DNA of 64,000 nucleotides from Rhododendron vialii (GCF_030253575.1 NC_080565.1:10442501-10506500); one strand, 5' to 3'. Positions 1-13,010 are shown, counted from the first letter of the stretch. Program-made: numbers and translations. Notes: generated by a model not told the origin, from the letters alone.

Positions 1-2506
1 TCACAGCTTCCTTGAATGTTCGAGGCTCACTTTCTAACAGATACGTTAGGAAGTCTGGACCAAAGGATGTTAATGTTCTAACCCTTTTGCTACGTCTTGG
101 CCCAACCTCAACTTCTTCCTCTTGGTCTTGACTGCTTTCATATGCAGTCTCCAAAGTCCGTTTCACGGAACTTGACTCTTTTATGGATCTATAAGGAAAT
201 ATGTGTTCAAAGAACGTCACATTCCTAGATTCCATGATAGTGTTCTTGTGAATATCCAATATCTCAGATTCATACACAAGAAACCGATAGGCAGTACTGT
301 TATGTGCGTAACCAATAAACACACAATCAACAGTCTTTGGCCCTATCTTCTCCTTTTTAGGTGGAGGTACAGCTACCTTTGCAAGACACCCCCACATTCG
401 AAGGTAACTGTAGGTAGGCTTCCTGCCTTTCCACATCTCGTAAGGAGTCTTATTGACTTTCTTGCGAGGTACCTTGTTAAGTATATAATTTGCGGAGAGG
501 ATAGCATCCCCCCACAAGTTCCGTGGCAACCCAGAACTTATCAACATAGCATTCATCATCTCTTTCAAGGTACGATTTTTCCGTTCAGCAATTCCGTTTT
601 GCTGAGGGGAATAAGGTGCAGTGGTTGGGTAGATAATTCCGTGTTGTGCACAAAATTCTCCAAACGGTGATTCATACTCACCACCTCGGTCACTTTTCAC
701 CACCTTAATCTTTTTGCTAAGTTGATTCTCAACTTCATTCTTATAAAGAATGAATTTGTCTAACGCTTCATCCCTGCTATTAAGCAAGTATACATAGCCA
801 TATCTGGTGCTATCATCGATGAAAGTAATAAAATACTTTCCACCAGTTCGCGTTTGGACATACTTTAGATCACACACATCAGTGTGAACTAAATCCAATG
901 GCTCAGTGCTTCTTTCAACCGCTTGAAAAGAAGACCTGGTCAATTTGGCTTCAACACAAGTCTCACATTTGTGTTTTTTATCAATTTGGAAAGCTGGAAT
1001 GTGGTCTAAGTTAATTAACCTTCGCAAAGCATCATAATTAACATGACCTAGTCTACCATGCCACAAATTGGAAGACTCAAGCAAGTAAGCAACTGGGGAT
1101 TTCATTTTATTAATACATGGAACTACAGTCATTACATTGAGCTTAAATAGACCACCAGTCATATAGCCCTTTCCCACATATACCCCAGCTTTGGTGACAG
1201 TCACCCTGTCCGCTTCAAACACCATGCGGAAGCCATGCTTGCTCAGCAGAGAACCGGACACCAGGTTCTTGCGAATGTCCGGCACGAACAGGACATTGTT
1301 GAGAGTCAACTCCTTGCCAGATGTCATCTTTAAGATCACCTTGCCTTGACCCTCCACTTCAGAGGTTACAGAATTCCCCATGAAAAGCTTCTCGCCGTTT
1401 GTAACCGGCTCGAAGGAGGTGAACAACTTCTTCTCACAACAAATGTGGCGGGTAGCTCCTGTATCAACCCACCACTCTTGAGGGTTTGACCCCACTAAGT
1501 TCACCTCAGAGACCATCACTAACAAGTTGACATCAGAGCCATCCTCCAATTCTGCCAAATGCGCGCGCGCCCTTGGGTTCGGAGGCTTGGTGCACTCTGA
1601 AGCACGGTGCCCAACCTTGTCACAATTGAAGCACTTGCCTTGAAACTGAAACTTTTTCTTGGCAACGCCTCCTTTAGGTCCCAGCTTGACCTCTTTGCCT
1701 TTCTGTTTGTCAGACTGCTTTCCAGACTGATGCTTCTTCGTTCCAGAAGACTGACCATGTTCCACAACATTAGCCTTGGCGGCGTAGGTGCTCCCTACCC
1801 TCCTTTCAGCCATCTTATTGTCCTCCTCAATGCGGAGCCTAACAATAAGATCCTCCATAGTCATAGCCTTTCGTTTGTGCTTCAAGTACAACTTGAAGTC
1901 TTTCCAACCAGGGGGCAGCTTTTCTATCATGCATGCCACTTGGAAAGGCTCACACAGCAGCATCCCTTCGGTAGCAATTTTGTGCAAGATCACTTGGTGT
2001 TCTTGGACTTGACTGATCACAGTTTTCGAGTCCACCATCTTGTAGTCCAAAAATCGGCCGACGACAAATTTCTTTGATCCGGCATCCTCGGTTTTGTACT
2101 TTCTGTCTAGGGACTCCCACAGTTCCCTAGCCGACTTCTTCACACAGTACACGCTGTAAAGTGCATCGTGCAAGCAGTTCAGAACATAGTTCTTGCACAA
2201 GTAGTCGTTCTCTTTCCAAGTGATTTGGTCCCTCAGGACTTGCATGTCTTGCTCATCTTCAGCAACGACAGATGCATCCTCACTCAAAAACCTCGCAAGG
2301 CTCAGAGTCGTGAGGTAAAACAGCATCTTCTGCTGCCACCTCTCGAAATCCACACTAGTGAATTTCTCGGGTTTCTCCCCGTGGTTCACAGGAACCGCAC
2401 GCACCGCCGTTGGGATTGGAGGATTCTGAGCCAAAGTCACTGGAGGTTGCCCATTGTTGCCATTGGGGTTCCCGCTGCGACTTCCATTTCCAGTTTCAGT
2501 TGACAT
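1..2506 (-). CDS. copia gag-pol polyprotein, N-terminal 835 codons (partial)
   Basis: This is the polyprotein of a copia retrotransposon: capsid, protease and integrase are in view, while reverse transcriptase and RNase H lie beyond the left edge. The start is the ATG at 2506-2504, giving [12 protein letters not shown]; no upstream in-frame start is needed. A gag region of the UBN2 type covers roughly residues 50-250. A CCHC zinc knuckle sits at C292, C295, H300 and C305 ([14 protein letters not shown]). The protease active site is DTGAT at 348. The pre-integrase region has LWHGRLGH near 482 and a downstream CETC zinc pair. The integrase core has D543, D606 (KSDRGGEY) and E641 (AERKN), the expected D-D35-E spacing. 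The frame is uninterrupted to position 2. It matches the Tork/Tnt1-like layout, but the lineage is not proven without the reverse transcriptase. Confidence 0.9.
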   Translation of the reverse strand, partial: MSTETGNGSRSGNPNGNNGQPPVTLAQNPPIPTAVRAVPVNHGEKPEKFTSVDFERWQQKMLFYLTTLSLARFLSEDASVVAEDEQDMQVLRDQITWKENDYLCKNYVLNCLHDALYSVYCVKKSARELWESLDRKYKTEDAGSKKFVVGRFLDYKMVDSKTVISQVQEHQVILHKIATEGMLLCEPFQVACMIEKLPPGWKDFKLYLKHKRKAMTMEDLIVRLRIEEDNKMAERRVGSTYAAKANVVEHGQSSGTKKHQSGKQSDKQKGKEVKLGPKGGVAKKKFQFQGKCFNCDKVGHRASECTKPPNPRARAHLAELEDGSDVNLLVMVSEVNLVGSNPQEWWVDTGATRHICCEKKLFTSFEPVTNGEKLFMGNSVTSEVEGQGKVILKMTSGKELTLNNVLFVPDIRKNLVSGSLLSKHGFRMVFEADRVTVTKAGVYVGKGYMTGGLFKLNVMTVVPCINKMKSPVAYLLESSNLWHGRLGHVNYDALRRLINLDHIPAFQIDKKHKCETCVEAKLTRSSFQAVERSTEPLDLVHTDVCDLKYVQTRTGGKYFITFIDDSTRYGYVYLLNSRDEALDKFILYKNEVENQLSKKIKVVKSDRGGEYESPFGEFCAQHGIIYPTTAPYSPQQNGIAERKNRTLKEMMNAMLISSGLPRNLWGDAILSANYILNKVPRKKVNKTPYEMWKGRKPTYSYLRMWGCLAKVAVPPPKKEKIGPKTVDCVFIGYAHNSTAYRFLVYESEILDIHKNTIMESRNVTFFEHIFPYRSIKESSSVKRTLETAYESSQDQEEEVEVGPRRSKRVRTLTSFGPDFLTYLLESEPRTFKEAV

Positions 2507-3829
2507 CTTTTCTGAAATTTAAGATCAAACACAAATTAGTACCAAGAACTTAATCTCTAACAGAAATAATATCACAAATAGCCAATGCTCTTGGTACTTT
2601 CTAGACTGAAAATGAAAATAGAATCGTATTAAAAGTGTATATAAAAGTTCTCTGCCAAAGCCGAGAGCAACAAATAAATTTAGAAACAATTGATCACTGT
2701 TTAACAAACAGTAGCTTTAATGTCCTGAAATATGATACAGTGCTGGAATGAAACAAGTTAGTCCACAGTCAAATGTTTCAAACCAAATATTAAAGTCACA
2801 ATAAAAGGTCAAAAATTTTCTGACTGTAATGGACAAAACTTAGAGTTTACGAAGGAATTTTAAAAAATAAAGATTTCTGAATCACGTATTCAAAGCACCA
2901 AATGTATTCTGTCTTTACTCCAATAAAACTCTTTACTGTTACGAAAGTTATGAAGTTTGAAAAAAGTCAAATGCATATAACTCCCCAATCAAGACTACAA
3001 CAGTAAGCTTTAAAAACCAAATAAAACCTGTAACAATATAATAACTTTATAAAAATCAATGCTCTTGACCAAAATAAATTTTACCCGTTATTCACGAAAC
3101 CCCTTTTCCAGTTACAAAAAATTTGAAGTTTGAAAAAGTCAAACAAGTATCTCACCAATCAAGTAAAATCAGGACCAAATTTTCAATAAATCAGTATAGA
3201 ATCAAAAGCACGCTGAAAAAAGTTTGCACTGACAGAAACAAACAGTATATAGCACAGACTTACAAGGCTACAGTAGTAGGGAACAGTACTCTACTGTGAG
3301 AAAGAATTGGGTTAGTCAGCAATCAACTAAGAATATGCAAATTGCTCTAGTACCAATAACAGTGGTAAACAATAACTTTTCAAAGATGTCAGTAGCAAAT
3401 ATGAAGTAAACAATCCAAACAAAGATTACTAACTTTTCTAGATTTGCACTAGCAATGAAAAGTCAAACCAAATCAACAACTAATACTCTACTGTTTGGAT
3501 CTGTTCAGTACTTTTTCTTTTTTTTTTTCCTTCAATATATTGCACCGAGAATATAAACAGTTAGCATGCAACAATTGAAATAGGAGCATGTAAAGAAGCA
3601 AACCCACTACTGATATTATGCAAGAGGCACGCTTCAATTCGTGAAAAAATCCAAAAACTGTTTTTCCAGAACAGAACACTAGTGGGCAAAACTCTTCAGT
3701 AACCCGAGGGAAAAAAAAAACTTGTTTTCCTTTTCCTCTTCAAAATCTGTTCGTAACAGGAATTCCAGAAACTGTTTTTCAAAATAGAACCGAAACTATT
3801 TTTCCAAAAGAGAAATTTTGTCTTAAGAT

Positions 3830-4533
3830 TGTAGGAAAATAGTGCGGAAAAAACAAATAAACGATTTTACTAATTTATGGAAATTACAACATGAACATGA
3901 ATCGCAAGATTACAGAATATGAAATGTAGACATAAACTGTAAAAGAGAATTAGCAATTCCAAACCGAGACCCGTTTTGTTTAACGGTGCCCTTAAGACAA
4001 ATTCGTCGCCTCACCGGTGCTGGAGGTTGTGTCGGTGTTCGTCTCCCAGGGTTGACTCGGTTACCACTCAGCCGCCGGAGCACCGCCGTAGACTACCCGT
4101 CGAACCAACTTGTGTCTGTACTCTCTCTCTCGAAAAGAATAATTGTATTACAGAAGAATGCTTTTGATTGTTTTCGGTGTGTTGAAACCAAAGGTAGAGG
4201 TCCCCTTATATAGCTGAAGGAAGAGCCTCTACCATCAATACGACAATGAATACGAATATTCATGGAGGAGCTAATATCAATAGGGGAATTGATTCCGCAA
4301 TTCAATTCTGAAATAAAACTGATACAGTTATTATTCTCAAAATTGAATACATAATCATGGGTAATAACTCTGGGTAATCAACCCAGCTTTGACCATTCAA
4401 CCGTGCACTGTTGTCGGTCCGAAACCCACTTTAAGAGACAATTTCTTATTCATCTCTCAATGGAATTTGGGCCCACCTCGCGCGCTATGGGTCCCACCAA
4501 ATTCTCTTTGGTTAAAATTCCATTTTTCCAACA
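3830..4533 (-). repeat. candidate 5' LTR of the copia element
   Basis: On the minus strand the stretch opens with TGTTGG (4533-4528), a common copia LTR start, and could close with TACA at 3833-3830. It carries a TATATAA box at 4212-4206, a plausible U3 promoter that would drive transcription toward gag-pol. The right end is supported by the motif and the promoter position. The inner end is a guess, because the second LTR is not in the window. Confidence 0.45.
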
Positions 4534-5606
4534 CTTTGTTAAGTGTTACTTAATTTTCAATCCAAGGAATTGTTGGGAATCAATGCATGCTGATTGAGAT
4601 AAGCATTTTCTGTCCAAATTGGTTTAATTTGTCTTTCTTTCGAGAAAATGGGATGGTCCGATTGTTCCACCATCTGACTGCGATGAGCCATGAAGTTAAG
4701 GTCATCCTTTATGATATTAGGCAGTTGGGTAGAGGTTTCCAGTGCGTGAATTTTTCTTTTATTCGCTGAAATGGTAATTTAGTTGCCCACTCTCTTGCTG
4801 GGAAAGGTTTAATTGGTATGAGGTACAGTCTTTGGACTGAGTTTTCGTCGTTTTGATTACTTGGTCATTTGTCCATGGAGAAGTCATCATCTTGATGTAC
4901 TGTTTTGATGAGTTAATAGTATCACAAGTTTTGGCAACAAAAAAAAAAAGATTGTTCCACCATCTAGGATTGTTTGGCTCTCTTGCTTTGGGCTACCTCT
5001 TAATGCATGTTTGGCTTTTGACAGAGGAAGTGTGATCGATGGTTGTGACTGAAATTATGGACCATATTGATGAAATTTGATTAAAAAACTAACAACCTTT
5101 AAGTTTCAGTAGAATGTGTTCATTAAAAGTACGAAGAATAATAATTAATATCCGTCAAAGACATTTTTAGTATTAACAAATGTTCTCAAAATATCCTTGA
5201 CGGGTATTAATTATCAAAATACGTTCTGGGCCGTCATTTTCCCCATGAATAAAGTTCGGAGATGCTCTAACCGAGTCTAACAGGCCAGGACCGGAAACTT
5301 AGTGAGTGAGTCCACACTATATATGGACGTCAAAATACCACTTGTTTGCACTAAAACTACCCAAAATATCATTTAAGGCTACATTCTTTAAGGTTCTTGT
5401 TTTTTAATACTTATTTTCCGTTTTACGAAACAAATCATACTCTCACAATGCACCACCTTTAATACAAAAAATAAGTAATTATTTCCCTTAGTGAAACCGA
5501 ACCTAAATAACAAAGTCAAGAGAAATAGTTGTCTTAAATAATGAGTATTTTATAATTGAAATATTGAAAATACTGTTTAGACAACAGGGTTAACTCATCC
5601 AGAACC
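4534..5606. other. intergenic, no gene seen
   Basis: AT-rich non-coding sequence between the copia LTR and the first fold-back element. About 40 bp near 5205-5245 recurs in reverse orientation near 41965-42005, so part of it is an old dispersed repeat. No open frame resembles a known protein. Confidence 0.6.
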
Positions 5607-5973
5607 GGACGCGGGGGGCTGCTGTCCCAATTTTGGGGCCTACCCCGGTCTCGCTTCGATGATCTGAATCGTTCACTTTGTAGAGCTCGTCGAGTAGAAC
5701 AACTATGTAAAAATCAGCTTAATTGGATATCATTAAGTACCTGATCGGAGCCCATATAACTCTCAGTCCATGGGTTACAGTGGATTTGATCCAGTGTTTC
5801 GGATCCATTCTTTTTAAGATAAAAAGGTTCCGATCAGGTACTTAATGATATCCAATTAAGCTGATTTTTTGCATAGTTGTTTTACTCAACGAGCTCTACA
5901 AAATAAACGATTCAGATCATCGGAGCGAGACCGAAGTGGGCCCCAAAATGAGGTGCAGCAGCCCCCTCCCTCC
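5607..5973. mobile_element. fold-back MITE with 9-bp TSD (Mutator-like)
   Basis: The two halves are reverse complements over more than 130 bp each, around a short centre near 5760-5820. Left end GGACGCGGGGGGCTGCTG; right end read in reverse GGAGGGAGGGGGCTGCTG. The element is flanked by TCCAGAACC at 5598-5606 and again at 5974-5982. A 9-bp TSD with long inverted ends fits Mutator-like MITEs. It has no coding capacity. Confidence 0.85.
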
Positions 5974-6008
5974 TCCAGAACCTATCCAGAATTAAGGCAG
6001 TTGTTAAT

Positions 6009-6405
6009 TCTGAGGGGACCGACGGTTTTTGAACCGATGGGTACCACGGACACACGGACTCATTTTGGATCCCGCACGAATGATCTGAGCAGTTTAATAA
6101 TTTTAAAATTAAATTAAGTTCGTCCGAGAAAAATCATCTCAATAAGATATGTGTAGGTGCTCGATTCAATCTTCTATTTTTTTTATTAAGATTGTAGGAT
6201 CCTGTAATCTGAATAAAAAATGGAAAGATTAAAACCAGCACTTATATATATTGGATTGAACTAATTTTTAAAGAACCCACTCAGTTTTTTTTTTAAATAA
6301 TTGAACGGTTTGGTTCATCCGTGCGAGACCCCGACACGGAGTGGGCACTAAGTTCTTGCCAGTACCCCATCGTTTCAAAAATCGTCGGTACCAATAGTAG
6401 GACTC
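6009..6405. mobile_element. fold-back MITE with 8-bp TSD
   Basis: A long inverted repeat: the left arm from 6009 pairs with the right arm ending at 6405, sharing the GGTACCGACG-type core and the region of CGCACGAATGATC. TTGTTAAT flanks it at 6001-6008 and 6406-6413. The arms are related to a half-element at 30885-31050, so this is a dispersed family. It lies 26 bp from the right TSD of the previous element. Confidence 0.75.
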
Positions 6406-6703
6406 TTGTTAATCCGTACGTTCTTAGACACAGAGAAATTGTGCACAGATCATGCATTGATCGCGATCTGGGGCCACTGCGGGTCTCACACAAACGATCT
6501 AGACGGAATGAAATGTTAGACAATTAGATCGAGTACTTTTAGATATCGGATTAAGCTGATTTTTGACAAACACCCTTGAAAAAATATTTTAAATTTAAAA
6601 AATGGCTCGAATCATTCGTATGAAATCTATAATTGGCCATAGATCGCACGATCTGTTCACAAATTGTCTATCACGTCTGCTTTCTTGTTAACAATTAATT
6701 TTC

Positions 6704-6826
6704 AACCGCACACACTCATACACACAAACACATATAAACTCCCTCTCACATAAAGAATGAGGCCTACATACTGTGCAATATGCGGGCCCTACTCCTCATG
6801 TGAGAGGTGTTTGTGTGTGGTTGTAG
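6704..6826. mobile_element. short fold-back MITE
   Basis: The left arm starts near CAACCGCACACACTC and the right arm ends near GTGTGTGGTTG; both arms share the CCTCTCACAT core in opposite orientation, around a GGCC-rich centre. No clear TSD was found, so the borders are approximate. Confidence 0.55.
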
Positions 6827-6850
6827 AAGAGATGTTCTTGTTTTTTTTTT

Positions 6851-6991
6851 CAAAAATGATACTCACACAACAATTCAAACACAATCTCTCACATGCACGT
6901 GGGCTCCACACATACTACTATGTGTGGGTCCCACATATATGTGAGAGGTTGTATAAGTTGTGTTTGAATTGTTGTATGAGTAGCATTTTTG
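6851..6991. mobile_element. short fold-back MITE related to the one before it
   Basis: CAAAAATGATACTCACACAA on the left matches the reverse complement of the right end (TTGTATGAGTAGCATTTTTG) with few mismatches, and the pairing continues through CAATTCAAACAC to the centre. It is flanked by T-runs, which hide the TSD. Confidence 0.65.
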
Positions 6992-7009
6992 TTTTTTGTT
7001 TTTTTTTTT

Positions 7010-7214
7010 GAGAAATTCTTCAGTGCCAAGCGGATATATCCCACTTGGTCCCGAGCCATCCGATGCACTTTTAGGCGGCTCAGATTGAAACATTATTTCT
7101 TCTCTCACCCTCTTCTTTCTCTCTCCAAATCCGAGCCGTCCAAAATCGTATTGGACTGCTCAGATGTGCCGAGCGGGCACTACTTGATATCCACCCGGCA
7201 CTGAAAAATTTCTC
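7010..7214. mobile_element. MITE, family member 1 (GAGAAATT ... AGTGCC ends)
   Basis: The ends GAGAAATTCTTCAGTGCC and GAGAAATTTTTCAGTGCC (right end reversed) are inverted repeats. A second member of the same family at 42409-42663 has an exact 9-bp TSD. Here the left flank is poly-T and the TSD is unclear. It lies about 300 bp upstream of the TBC gene start, within its likely promoter region. Confidence 0.7.
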
Positions 7215-7435
7215 TTGGTTTTTTGGGTAATGAAGGTTTTTTTTTTTTTTTTTTTTTGATGGTAAGGGAGTTGTTCCTTGTTATAATTGTTGACAAAAGG
7301 CAAACGCAGGGTCATTGATGACACACCCATCTTCCCTCTCTCTCCGCTGATTGTCTATGTGAATCTATGGTGATTTCGGAGCCAGAGGTATAAACAGCTT
7401 CAGCTCGCCCATCCCAGCTCTACAAGCCATTGAAA

Positions 7436-7440
<5 letters not shown>

Positions 7441-7490
<50 letters not shown>
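7441..7490. repeat. (TC)n microsatellite in a 5' UTR
   Basis: An uninterrupted TC tract of about 50 bp ends 17 bp before the TBC gene start codon. It lies in the presumed 5' untranslated leader. CT-rich leaders are common in plant genes. Confidence 0.95.
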
Positions 7491-7493
<3 letters not shown>

Positions 7494-7507
7494 CCCGATT
7501 CAAGTAG

Positions 7508-10500
7508 ATGGTGAAGAAGCGAGTTCCCGATTGGCTCAACAGCCCTCTCTGGTACTCCGCCCCTCCTCCCCCGGCCCCCGAGGATGACGACGACGTTCGT
7601 CTCTACTCCACCTCCTCCGCCCCCACCATTTCTTCCCCTTCCACCTCTAAATCCGCCACGACCACCACGAATTCCGCCACCGCGTCCGCGGTAACAACGG
7701 AGCGTCCGAAAGTGGAAATTAGGGATCCGTATGGTAATAATGATAGTAGTGATTATGATAGGAGTCCTACTTCCGCTGAAGACGTTTCTCTCCTGGCTCA
7801 GCTCGAACTCGAGGTTAATATCATATTTCCCTGTTCTTTTTTGTTCAATTATTATTCTTTATTGATAACTCAGAATGTCTGGGCAAAGGGCTGCAAACGA
7901 GCCAAGCCGAGCTTTGATGTGTTTGAGCTCAGCTCATTTACTAAACGAGCCCAAAACTGGGGCTAAACGAGTCGAACCGAGCCGATTCCTGACAAGTTGA
8001 GCTGTTCACAAGCAGCTCAGTTCGTTAGCTCGGTTCATTTGCTGCCCTACGAGGCAAGCTTACGAGCATCTCGACTAATAATGAGACAAATCCCACCACT
8101 CGTCCAATTAAAGCCAGAGAAAACCTCCCACCGTATGGGCTGACCCCAAAAGGAATTGAGAGCACCTTTGAACGTGTGAGTGTGAGAGCTTAGGAGGGAA
8201 CAAACCCCAAGTCTCGGGCCTCTCAGGCCTGGTGTTCCAATCCCTTGGGGTTCTCCTTTTGTTCATTTATAAAAGAGCGTTGACTGGAAATTTAGATGCC
8301 TGACTTTTGGAAATATGTGGAGCAATAGCTGCTAGTATCTGTTTTGTCATGCTTTTGCAGTTGTGTTTGTTGACCCTTTATATTTATACGAGACGGAATC
8401 AGGATTTTAACTTAGGAGTGGCGGACGGGCATAAGTGTAGAAATGGTACAGGTTTAGTAAAGAAAGAATATACAACCATTGGGGTATCGATCTCCTACCG
8501 CCATAACTTGTTCCCGTCTCTCTTCTACTTTGATGCTGATAGAAATTACTCGCTAATATCTTATCAGCATCAAAGGAGAATCTAAATCCATTTACAATAA
8601 GACTTTCTTGAAGACTTGAACCCATGAGTGACTGACTTTAAGAAAGCACTTTAAAGTTTAAACTCTAACAGCATGTTTGTTTGACGGGATTAATATTGAA
8701 GGGCATATAACCCCACCGGAATTACTATACACAATCCTACTGGATTAATTGCAATGGGATGTCCAAAACATGTATATGTGCCCGGGCAGCCTCTCCACTT
8801 TTTGCCAGTTGGTTTTGAGTTGGATGCTTTAATAGCATTGTATGTTTCCTACTTTGTGGGTTTATATATCCAAGGCATCCTAAATGCGGGTGGTAAATAT
8901 TATAACCAAACACCAAATGTTTGGTCATTTTGGATATATAGTCCAATTTGATGCTTGTATCTAGTCAAACAAAAAATTGGCCCTAAAGCTACATGTATAG
9001 GTACACTACACATACATGTAGTTGTATCATTTCGTGCCACAGGAATAGCACTTGAAAATGAAAGATGGAACAAACATTAAAAAAATGATAATCAATCTAA
9101 TAGGATTTCATATGCATGAGCTCCCATGCGACAAATTAAAGGATTGTTAATGTGCAGTATGAATAGGTATTTAAAAAAACACACATTAACATATGTATTC
9201 CTATTGTGTTGATAGGGCTAGCTTGATGTTCCTGTCCAAGCCTGTTACCCACGTGTTGCTTCTTTCAAAGCTATAAGAAAACTTTTGGGTGGTGTCTTCA
9301 GCTTCATTGTAATACCTGTTTTCCAGTTGTAATATTAAGCACCAAGCAGAAAGCAAATTGTGTTTTTCGTTGTACTATCTCGTTCTCATTAGGTTTCTTA
9401 TCTGTATGTTGCCTTTTTTTAATTATATGCTCCAGTTGGTTTGTAAATGTCTCTTTTGGACTTCAAAGTTGGTGAAATGTATTTGCACACTAATTCACTT
9501 ATGCACTCTCTTGGTGTTGTTGCTTACTATACTCCTAGGATCTTGTACCCAATTGCTGTTTGATTTCAGCATAATTTCGGCTTCTATGGGTGTCTTTGTG
9601 TATGTGTTTTAAATGGTTTTTTTTTTTGTGTTGAATTTAGCTTTCAAGAAAGGTTGTCAATATGGGTGAACTGCAAAGAGTTGCATCACAGGGCATTCCA
9701 GGTGCTGCTGGTATACGTTCTACTGTGTGGAAGGTTTGGAACTATTTGTATTTCCATTGATGTTGTTAGATATGTGTAATATTTCGGTATCTGATTATCT
9801 GATACATTTCCATAGAGATAAAAAAAAGGAAGACGGAATAAACTGCATTGGTTACGTTTAAAATGTGCAGAATTTTCACTTTTCGTTTATCGAATGTGGC
9901 TGAACAGCTTTTATTGGGGTATTTGCCAATGGATCGAGGGCTTTGGTCATCAGAATTAGTTAAGAAGAGGTCTCAATATAAGCATTTCAAAGAAGAGCTT
10001 TTGATGAATCCTGTAAGTCAGATGAGTTATGTCATTATTTCTCCATACACAACCATATAGAGTTTTTTTCCCAGAAATATTGCAAAACATTGAAGGAGGC
10101 TTTGTTATCCGCATTTGGAATTTTTTTAGGAGCAAACACGGACCATTTGGGGTTACTATAGATATCTCAATGCAGTGCAGGGTACAAATTGCATCCGTTT
10201 GTCTTTCTAAGACAAACAGAAACGCTTGAAATTTCTGTTTGTCTTAGAATTGCATCCGTTATTTTCATTTGTTTAGAAAAGATGGATTTATGAATGTTTC
10301 TGTGCTAGTCAGTCAGAAATCACAAGGAGGTTGGAGAAGTCCTCAGGTTTTGAAAATGAGGAATCAAAATGTGTTACCCGTGTTTTCCTCTCAAGATCAG
10401 CGATTACTCATGGAGAACACCCTTTAAGTCTTGGGAAGACCAGCATCTGGAATCTGTTCTTCCAGGTATGAAATGAGTGACACTGTGATAGTTTTTAGGT

Positions 10501-12968
10501 GACGAAACTTGATTTCTTGATATCTTGCTAGAAATTTTGAATGTTTTGTTTCTGAACTTTTGTTGGGCCCATTATCCGCTTCAGGTTATTTAGCCCTTTC
10601 CTGTTTGCAAGAACGAATTATGTAGTATTTTATCTTGTTCCTAGATACTACTATTTGTCTTTTGGGTGGGCTGATGTTTAGCTTTGAAATCCGGGCATGA
10701 TTCATAACTATTTGTTGCACAAGTTTTTCGCTCAGATATATGGTATGAGCTTTTAATATTAATAATTTCTGTTCACAACTTCCTTGAGAGAAAGTTCATT
10801 GTCCAGAAATATAGCTTGTCTTGACTCTTGCCACAGCAGGGTATATGTTGTATCACTTGTATGTTACTTAGCCCTTTCTTAACAAGACTATAAGAGAAAG
10901 TTCCACCTTTGCTGTCCATGGAGATACAGTTGAATACCAGCTGCATGTGCTGCATCTCGAGTGGAGCGTTATATGGCTTTAACATTGCCAATTTTGTAGG
11001 ACTCGGAATTCATAGAGCAGATTGATCGAGATGTAAAGCGTACTCATCCAGACATGCAGTTTTTCTCAGGGGAGTCGCAATTTGCAAAGTCCAATCAGGT
11101 GAGCTTTCTTATATGATGTGAATTCGATAGAAACGTGAATGCTTTATCTGAGGTGAATATTCGAATTCTTTCAGGAGGCTTTGAGGAACATATTAATTGT
11201 ATTTGCAAAGTTGAATCCTGGTATAAGATATGTGCAAGGGATGAACGAAATTCTGGCATCTTTATTCTATGTGTTTAGAAATGACCCTAATGAGGAAAAT
11301 GCGGTGAGAAAATGTGTCTTGTTTGTTCTTCTGTTTTCTAATTTCTGGACCGCTATTTATCTGATAAGTACTCTTTTGGACCATTGGTGGATGTAGATGG
11401 ATTTTTACTCTCGGTGTACTAAATGTAGACTGCAGAATTGTAATTGCCTTACCGTGCTAGTTCAGTTTTTCATTTAGGTTCAAGATATATTTCAAGAGTT
11501 ACAATTGTTATCTCTGAGTCTGATTTTGTTCACCCTCTTTGAAGATCATGTCAGGTCCATAGGATCCTCACACTTTTTTTGAGCGTGGAGTTACTTTTTG
11601 GCAGGAGCCTCATTCTGTTCACAAATGAGAGTGGGGTATTATTTACCAGATTTTGCTGGGGTGAACCTATGAAGTACCGACACTCTTAGGGGTCACTCTA
11701 TCCGTATCTGACACGCAGGGACACGGCACAAAACGTATGGGACACGCCACATGGCTTGTCTACTAAATTGAAGTAATTTTTTTAAGGGGGACACGGGAGG
11801 GACACTTATGGGACACGGCAGGGGGTTAAATATGTAAATTCTTTGGGGGGTAAATGTGTATAACTTCTACTATTTTATCTTAAAAGTGTAGTATGATGAA
11901 AGTATGATGCTTGTCTATACATATTGATGCTTCATGCTTCTACATATAACTATGTTAGCACAGGTTTAAAATAAATTTTATTTATTTATTTTGCCGCGTC
12001 CCGTGCCGTGCCGTGTCTGAGTTCTCATTTTTTTTGAAATCCCGTGTCCCATATCCGTGCTACATAGGGGTGAACAAATCATTTCAATTGTCACTTGTCC
12101 CTTGTCAATTGACTCAGTTTTGGTGGCTTTTGCTATGTCCTGTTTTGGCCTATAATGCTATGTCTGGGGAGTGTGCAAACATGAATTATCCTGTATCAAT
12201 CATTGCCGTAAGAATTTTGCCATAAAAATTGTTACAAACTTCTCCAATGTAGGTAATTTCTTTCATAGTTTAGTGGGCCAACTCTGAGAACAAACCATTA
12301 ATGTTAGTAGAATGTATCATGTATGTTGAACTGCTAATAATTAGATATATTCAGTCTTATTAAAATGGTTATTCTCTCAAGTTTCAGGCCTTGGCAGAAG
12401 CGGATACGTTTTTTTGTTTTGTTGAGTTAATAAGTGGATTCAGGGATCTTTTCTGTCAGCAACTTGACAATAGTGTTGCTGGAATCCGCTCCACTATTTC
12501 AAAGCTGTCAAAGCTCTTAAAGGAACATGATGAGGAGCTCTGGCGTCATCTTGAGGTCACAACTAAAGTAAGTGGGTTATGCCATTTGAGTAGATGCCGC
12601 AATGGATGTTTTGTATTGCATATGTCTGATGTATATCTATGTACTTTTTCTCTGATGTTACATTGTGTGGGTTTTAAATAGGCATCAGTCATCGGACTAA
12701 TTGTTCAAAAGATCCCATCTATGTTGATTGTCGAACTCTTAGCCAGGGGTGGACCCATGTTGAGGCACGTGGGGTCACGTGCCCCCAGGGGCTTTCGGAA
12801 AAATAATAATAATAATTATACATGGATAGGTTAAATATAATATATCTCCGAAACTTGTCATAGGACTTTGCCTCGGCAGAGTGGTAATTGGGCAAGATAG
12901 AGACTAGGCAGCTGGGGTTCGACTCCCCCTACCCACATTTTTTTTCATGTTTATCCTACTACTATTTA

Positions 12969-13010
<42 letters not shown>

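Larger units (their letters stand above)
1..4533 (-). mobile_element. Ty1/copia LTR retrotransposon, 5' part, truncated by window edge
   Basis: Read on the minus strand, the order is probable 5' LTR (about 4533 to 3830), a leader of about 1.3 kb (3829 to 2507), then an open gag-pol frame (2506 to 1) that leaves the window just before the reverse transcriptase. Protease followed by integrase ahead of reverse transcriptase is the Ty1/copia order. The coding part has no stop or frameshift in 835 codons, so the insertion may be young. The 3' half and 3' LTR are outside the window, so neither the TSD nor LTR identity can be checked. The leader is AT-rich and holds no convincing gene. I could not find a clean primer-binding site of the usual TGGTATCAGAGC type next to the proposed LTR end. 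Confidence 0.88.

Noticed and set aside
203..2503. Plus-strand open frames of 74-156 codons
   Set aside because: They are shadows of the copia gag-pol frame on the minus strand, which carries all the motifs.
3339..3360. Possible primer-binding site (minus strand TTGGTACTAGAGC)
   Set aside because: Only partly like TGGTATCAGAGC, and not preceded by a credible LTR end; kept out of the annotation.
2525..4305. Small open frames between gag and the LTR
   Set aside because: Low complexity, no motif and no conserved start. The region is retrotransposon leader and LTR.
12868..12930. A tRNA gene
   Set aside because: The B box is exact but the A box is imperfect and no acceptor stem pairs, so it is noted only as a tRNA-like remnant.
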